Assembly (NCBI GenBank): GCA_034434335.1
Contig: DAOTZS010000038.1
Span: 1 to 17,620, forward strand
From: DAOTZS01 sp034434335
GTDB lineage: Bacteria; Chloroflexota; Anaerolineae; CG2-30-64-16
DNA: 17,620 nt
Direction: 5' to 3'
The stretch's first letter is position 1. Every line of letters begins with the position of its first letter. This document shows, in pieces, positions 14,276 through 17,620 of this stretch. The notes below the pieces were generated by a model. It did not search any database, was not told the origin of the DNA, and saw only the letters and a program-made list of their open reading frames with translations. Both the position numbers and the translations under genes were made by a program.

Positions 14276-15043
14276 GTGCACTACATGCGTTTTGAAGATG
14301 GCCGTTGGGAGATGTTGGATGGCCAGGTGGCCAGCGAAGAGCTGGTGCGGCTTCACGTTAACGGCCGGGAGTTAACCAGGTGGATGTGCACACCCCAGGA
14401 ACTGGACTGGCTGGCCCTGGGCTTTCTGTACAGCGAAGGCATTATCAGCAGTATGGCCGATGTCCGGCTGGTTAAAGTTTGTCCCAGCCGGACCTGTGTG
14501 GAGGTGTGGCTCCGGGATGCGCACTTTGAACCGCCCTCACGTGTGACGATGACCAGCGGCTGCGGGGGTGGTGTCACCTTTGCTGACATCCTGGCCAGGG
14601 CGGAGCCACTAGAAGCTGATGTGCGTGTCACACCTCAGCAGCTCAGCCGCTTGATGCAGGCCATGTTGGCCAGCCAGCAGATGCGTGGAGCCCATACGGC
14701 TGCCCTGGCCCAGGGCGAGACGCTGCTGGTGGTGAGCGAAGACGTGGGTCGCCACAACGCGGTGGACAAGGTGGGAGGATATTGCCTGCAGCACAACATC
14801 TCTACCGCAGGCTGTATCCTGCTCTGTACCGGACGAATCAGCTCGGAGATGCTGTATAAGGCTGCGCGTATGGAGGTGCCGGTGGTAGTCAGCCGCACCT
14901 CACCTACCAGCCTCTCAGTAGCCCTGGCAGAGGCGTGGCATATGACGCTGGTAGGACATGTACGGCGGGCAAGTCTGAACGTCTATGCCGGGCGGGAACG
15001 GATCATCGTGGACGAGGAGGAGACCACAGATGCATACTCGTGA
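14276..15043 (+). CDS. fdhD: Formate dehydrogenase accessory sulfurtransferase FdhD
   Basis: FdhD passes sulfur from a cysteine desulfurase to the molybdenum or tungsten cofactor of formate dehydrogenase. Motifs in the 255-residue product: ELDWLALGFLYSEGIIS (42-58), TSGCGGG (93-99, Cys96), RGAHTAAL (137-144), SEDVGRHNAVDKVGG (154-168), TGRISSEM (185-192) and SRTSPT (206-211). The sulfur-carrying motif has one cysteine rather than the CxxC of E. coli. The start is uncertain. GTG at 14276 is preferred because GAGGG lies seven bases upstream; TTG at 14246 and ATG at 14285 are in frame without good ribosome sites. No formate dehydrogenase gene is in the window. It overlaps the next gene by 14 bases. 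Confidence 0.92.
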   Translation: MHYMRFEDGRWEMLDGQVASEELVRLHVNGRELTRWMCTPQELDWLALGFLYSEGIISSMADVRLVKVCPSRTCVEVWLRDAHFEPPSRVTMTSGCGGGVTFADILARAEPLEADVRVTPQQLSRLMQAMLASQQMRGAHTAALAQGETLLVVSEDVGRHNAVDKVGGYCLQHNISTAGCILLCTGRISSEMLYKAARMEVPVVVSRTSPTSLSVALAEAWHMTLVGHVRRASLNVYAGRERIIVDEEETTDAYS

Positions 15044-15512
15044 GGAAGCCTGGACAGCGCTGGATCGCAACTTCAAAGCGCTGATGGACTGCCTGGGGCA
15101 GTTGACCGAGGAGGAGTTGACTTCAACCCCAGTCACCGGCATCTGGACGGTGAAGGACGTGCTGACGCACGTGTGGGTATGGGTGGAAGAAGCAGTAGAG
15201 ACCATCAGGGCCTGGCAGGACTCACGGCCCTGGCAGGAAGGGGTGACCTACGACGATGCCTGGAACGAGGAGCAGGTGACCAAGAGGTCGGCGTTGCCTT
15301 TGATCTCCGTGGTAGATGGTCTTACAGGTGCCCACCGCCGGCTGATGCACCAACTGGACATCGCCACCGACGAAGCCCTGGCGGCGATCGGGCGAGCCCC
15401 GTGGGGCGAGAAGATGCCGCTGGTAGACTTCTTCTACAGCATGGCCGAGCATTATGCCGCCCACACTGGCGACCTCAAGGCCTATCAGGAGCGTTGCCTC
15501 TCAGGGTGTTGA
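15030..15512 (+). CDS. DinB-fold (DinB/YfiT-like) four-helix protein
   Basis: This 160-residue protein begins MHTREEAWTALDRNFKALMD and has the DinB-superfamily pattern: an amphipathic first helix, LTEEELTSTPVTGIWTVKDV, and His47 at the start of helix 2 (VLTHVWVW). The late motif EHYAAHTGD gives H141 and H145. These three histidines match the metal site of DinB/YfiT proteins, whose known members are thiol-dependent transferases or isomerases; others have no known role. The ATG at 15030 lies inside the end of fdhD with GGAGG nearby, so it is translationally coupled to fdhD. Its link with formate metabolism is unproven. Confidence 0.78.
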   Translation: MHTREEAWTALDRNFKALMDCLGQLTEEELTSTPVTGIWTVKDVLTHVWVWVEEAVETIRAWQDSRPWQEGVTYDDAWNEEQVTKRSALPLISVVDGLTGAHRRLMHQLDIATDEALAAIGRAPWGEKMPLVDFFYSMAEHYAAHTGDLKAYQERCLSGC

Positions 15513-15573
15513 GCCGCGTCAGCGCGGGGCAGCGCCGACCCAAGAGAGGTCTGATAGGCTGAAGTATTGTTGG

Positions 15574-15613
15574 CAGGGCGCAACCAGTATAAAGCTGGTT
15601 GCGCCCTGTTTTT
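15574..15613 (+). terminator. Rho-independent terminator after the fdhD pair
   Basis: Perfect 14-base arms (CAGGGCGCAACCAG, 15574-15587, and its complement, 15595-15608), loop TATAAAG, then TTTTT. It lies 61 bases past the DinB-fold stop. There is no T-run on the opposite strand, so it serves the rightward transcript. Confidence 0.9.
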
Positions 15614-15653
15614 ATGCTTTGTCTGCTTCATGGGCCTGCACCCCGCACGCCCT

Positions 15654-16589
15654 TTATCCGTAAAGGGTCTCCCGGAAGTAGGCGACGGTTCTGTGCAGCC
15701 CTTCGACCAGCGATACCTGCGGCTGCCACCCTAATTCCTGCCCGGCGCGGCTGGCATCCAGGTAGCTGGTGTGGACCTCCCCTGGTTTGGGTGGGCCATG
15801 CTGCCGCGGGCCGGCATAGCCGGTCAGCGCGGCCAGGATGTCGAAAAGGGTATTGATGTCCGTGGCCAGGCCGGTGCCCAGGTTGTAGATGCCACTGCCT
15901 CGGGTCAGGGCCAGCAGGTTGGCGCGTGCGATATCTTCCACATAAACGAAATCCCTACACTGGGTGCCATCACCGTTGATGATGGGCTGCCGGCCGCTCA
16001 GCATGCGGCTGGCAAAGACCGCCACCACCCCTGCCTCGCCAGAGGCGTCTTGCCGCGGGCCATAGACATTGGCGTAGCGCAGGATGCAATAGTCAAGCCC
16101 AAAGTTCTGGCGATACGTGTCAATATAGTACTCGCAGGCCAGCTTGCTCACGCCATAGGGGTCCATGGGGCGCAGGGGGCAGGTCTCGTCGGCCGGCAAC
16201 TTCGCCGGCTCGCCATAGATAGCCCCGCCGGTGGAGGCAAACACGAACTTGCGCACGCAGCCGCTGCGCCGTGCTGCCTCCAGCAGATTCAACGTGCCAA
16301 TGATATTGACCTCCGCATAGGTGACCGGGTCCTGAAGCGCCGCGCGCACATCCACCAATGCCGCCTGATGCACCACTGCCATCGGGGCCTCCCTGGCAAA
16401 CACCTCTCCCAGCGCGGCTGCGTCCCTGATGTCCACCAGATAGAAGGCGGCGGCCGGGTTCACGTGCGCCCGCTTCCCTGTCTGCAAGTTGTCCACAACC
16501 GCCACCCGATAGCCCGCGGCGATCAATAGGTCCACCACGTGCGAGCCAATAAACCCGGCTCCACCGGTAACCAGAACAGCTTCTCCCAC
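15654..16589 (-). CDS. NAD-dependent sugar-nucleotide epimerase/dehydratase (GalE-like)
   Basis: This 311-residue extended short-chain dehydrogenase has the Rossmann motif TGGAGFIG (8-15), Asp33 for the NAD ribose (VVDNLQTGKR), ASTGGAIYGEP with S119/T120, and the catalytic Y145-x3-K149 (DPYGVSKLACEYY). RYANVYGPRQ (171-180), DGTQCRDFVYVEDIA and the YNLGTG region complete the UDP-glucose 4-epimerase-like pattern. It probably acts on a UDP- or dTDP-sugar for surface glycans; exact substrate cannot be told. The start is GTG at 16589 with GGGGGTG just upstream; a nearby ATG at 16591 is out of frame. It lies 21 bases after the sulfotransferase stop, on the same strand. Confidence 0.93.
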   Translation of the reverse strand: MGEAVLVTGGAGFIGSHVVDLLIAAGYRVAVVDNLQTGKRAHVNPAAAFYLVDIRDAAALGEVFAREAPMAVVHQAALVDVRAALQDPVTYAEVNIIGTLNLLEAARRSGCVRKFVFASTGGAIYGEPAKLPADETCPLRPMDPYGVSKLACEYYIDTYRQNFGLDYCILRYANVYGPRQDASGEAGVVAVFASRMLSGRQPIINGDGTQCRDFVYVEDIARANLLALTRGSGIYNLGTGLATDINTLFDILAALTGYAGPRQHGPPKPGEVHTSYLDASRAGQELGWQPQVSLVEGLHRTVAYFRETLYG

Positions 16590-16610
16590 ATTGCACCCCC
16601 GTGCTGCGGT

Positions 16611-17243
16611 TCAGGGTGAGGCGGCCCGATTGCGATAGAGCCGCGGGTCTACCACCTCGATCATGCGCTCAATGTCCAGGCCGCCGCCCAGAAAGGCATT
16701 CACCTGTCTGGCGTAGGGCCAGGGATCGGCGACCAGGCCATTGTAGTCCACGTCCAGCACCGCCATGTGAGGCTGGGCTGAGAGCCACGCCTTAACTTTG
16801 CGCAAGTGCTTTTCAAAGAGCTGCGCCAGTTGCTCGTCGCTGACCGTCTCGGCTGCCTCTCCGCGGCGTTCCAGCATCTTGCGCTGTGAAGCCAGGATCT
16901 CTGCCATGTGGCGCTGCATGAAGATGACCCGGTAGTGGTAACCCGCCGGGAGATGCTCCAGCAGGGCCGAGATGATCTTAACCGCTTTGCCTTGCGCTTC
17001 AGGCAGCCAACCGTAGTCCCCTTTGGGCAACGCCTTCACGCGCTCGAATTCATAATAACCCAACGGGTTATCAGGGTCGGCCGCGCGCACGTTATCGGTC
17101 AGCACAGGCACCCCACCAGCTTCCAGCATTTTCATCATCAACGAGGTCCCAGAGCGGGGCAGGCCGGAGACTACGGTGATCGTCCGCGCGTCGAGCGCCT
17201 GGCCACCGTAGGGAGTCGTTGGGTTTGCATGATCGCCCCTCAT
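16611..17243 (-). CDS. P-loop sulfotransferase-family protein
   Basis: This 210-residue protein has the sulfotransferase 5'-phosphosulfate loop VSGLPRSGTSLMMKML (25-40). The conserved stretches DPDNPLGYYEFE (57-68) and YRVIFMQR-MAEILASQ-KML (104-123) follow; R111 and S119 fit the 3'-phosphate-binding Arg/Ser pair that holds PAPS. Family members move sulfate to sugars, lipids or peptides; this short bacterial group is poorly characterised. The ATG at 17243 has GAGGAG six bases upstream. A longer open frame (to 17597) reads through hairpins and is rejected. Being next to an epimerase suggests glycan modification. Confidence 0.82.
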   Translation of the reverse strand: MRGDHANPTTPYGGQALDARTITVVSGLPRSGTSLMMKMLEAGGVPVLTDNVRAADPDNPLGYYEFERVKALPKGDYGWLPEAQGKAVKIISALLEHLPAGYHYRVIFMQRHMAEILASQRKMLERRGEAAETVSDEQLAQLFEKHLRKVKAWLSAQPHMAVLDVDYNGLVADPWPYARQVNAFLGGGLDIERMIEVVDPRLYRNRAASP

Positions 17244-17392
17244 AGGCTGCTCCTCAGGTGAGTTTGTCCTTCGCGGTATGAGCATGTGCAACATTCGTAT
17301 GGCACCACGCAGGGAGGTGGGCTTTTCGGCAACTTGGAAAATTATCCCCGGCAATCCGCTGCTTCGCCCCCGGGGCAAGGCCTTCTGGGCTG

Positions 17393-17580
17393 TGGCCCTC
17401 ACCCCACTCCCTGCCCCCTCCCCTCTCCCGTTCGCCTTCGGCGACGGGAGAGGGGAGGGGTGAAAAAAGGTTTTGTGGTGGCGGCCGAAGGCCGCCACCA
17501 CAAAACCCCTCTTCAATCCTCCCTCTCCCCCGGCCGTAAGGCCAGGGGGAGAGGGAGGACAAAGGAGGGTGAGAGGGCCA
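17393..17580. repeat. Composite intergenic element of three hairpins with outer inverted repeats
   Basis: The outer ends TGGCCCTCACCC (17393-17404) and GGGTGAGAGGGCCA (17567-17580) pair apart from a two-base indel. Inside are three hairpins in a row: CCCCTCTCCCG/CGGGAGAGGGG (17420-17456); perfect 18-base arms GGTTTTGTGGTGGCGGCC around GAA (17469-17507); and CCTCCCTCTCCCCC paired with its complement around GGCC-GTAA-GGCC, one bulged A (17517-17559). It looks like a non-coding, MITE-like or nested repeat. The rest of the 17244-17620 gap shows no gene and no convincing promoter. Confidence 0.65.
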
Positions 17581-17620
17581 AACATCTCTTCGGCCATTGC
17601 CGGAATAATTTGTTAAGCCA

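Noticed and set aside
17244..17597. N-terminal extension of the sulfotransferase to base 17597
   Set aside because: It reads through the hairpin cluster and is low complexity; the ATG at 17243 has a strong GAGGAG site and starts just before the conserved domain.

Overview
The window is GC-rich, has a bacterial gene layout and most likely comes from a member of the phylum Chloroflexota (Anaerolineae-like). The clearest hint is a large secreted LysM protein whose linker is built of Pro-Pro-Thr-Ala-Thr units. An archaeal-type phosphoglycerate mutase and abundant small intergenic palindromes fit the same picture. This placement is inference from gene style; no rRNA or phylogenetic marker is present.

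Layout, left to right. Bases 1-336 hold the start of a leftward resB-like cytochrome c biogenesis gene cut by the window edge. Base 712 begins a rightward gene for a secreted, multi-domain ExeM/NucH-type nuclease (789 aa). Facing it is a tight leftward run of six genes (8098 down to 3105): surE, a YhfC-type intramembrane protease, an ABC ATPase, its permease, a YkvA/DUF1232 membrane protein and a CorA transporter. Gaps are 1 to 11 bases, with one 4-base overlap, and a good promoter lies in front of surE. Diverging from it is a rightward gene for a DksA/TraR zinc-finger protein, then a hairpin terminator, upp (uracil salvage) and tRNA-Lys(UUU). A bidirectional terminator separates these from the leftward LysM protein gene (787 aa). 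Next come a palindrome-rich gap, tRNA-Arg(CCU), a 22-bp perfect inverted repeat, apgM (glycolysis), a textbook terminator, a 139-base MITE-like element, fdhD (formate dehydrogenase maturation), an overlapping DinB-fold gene and another terminator. The window closes with a leftward pair, a P-loop sulfotransferase gene followed by an NAD-dependent sugar-nucleotide epimerase gene, and a cluster of hairpins upstream of that pair.

Most genes are housekeeping or metabolic. No phage genes, CRISPR array, toxin-antitoxin pair or insertion-sequence transposase was seen. The most unusual material is intergenic: several families of short palindromes recur within these 17.6 kb, including a 139-base element with roughly 40-base terminal inverted repeats sitting between a promoter and fdhD. 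The six-gene surE-yhfC-ABC-ykvA-corA run is the most interesting gene arrangement.
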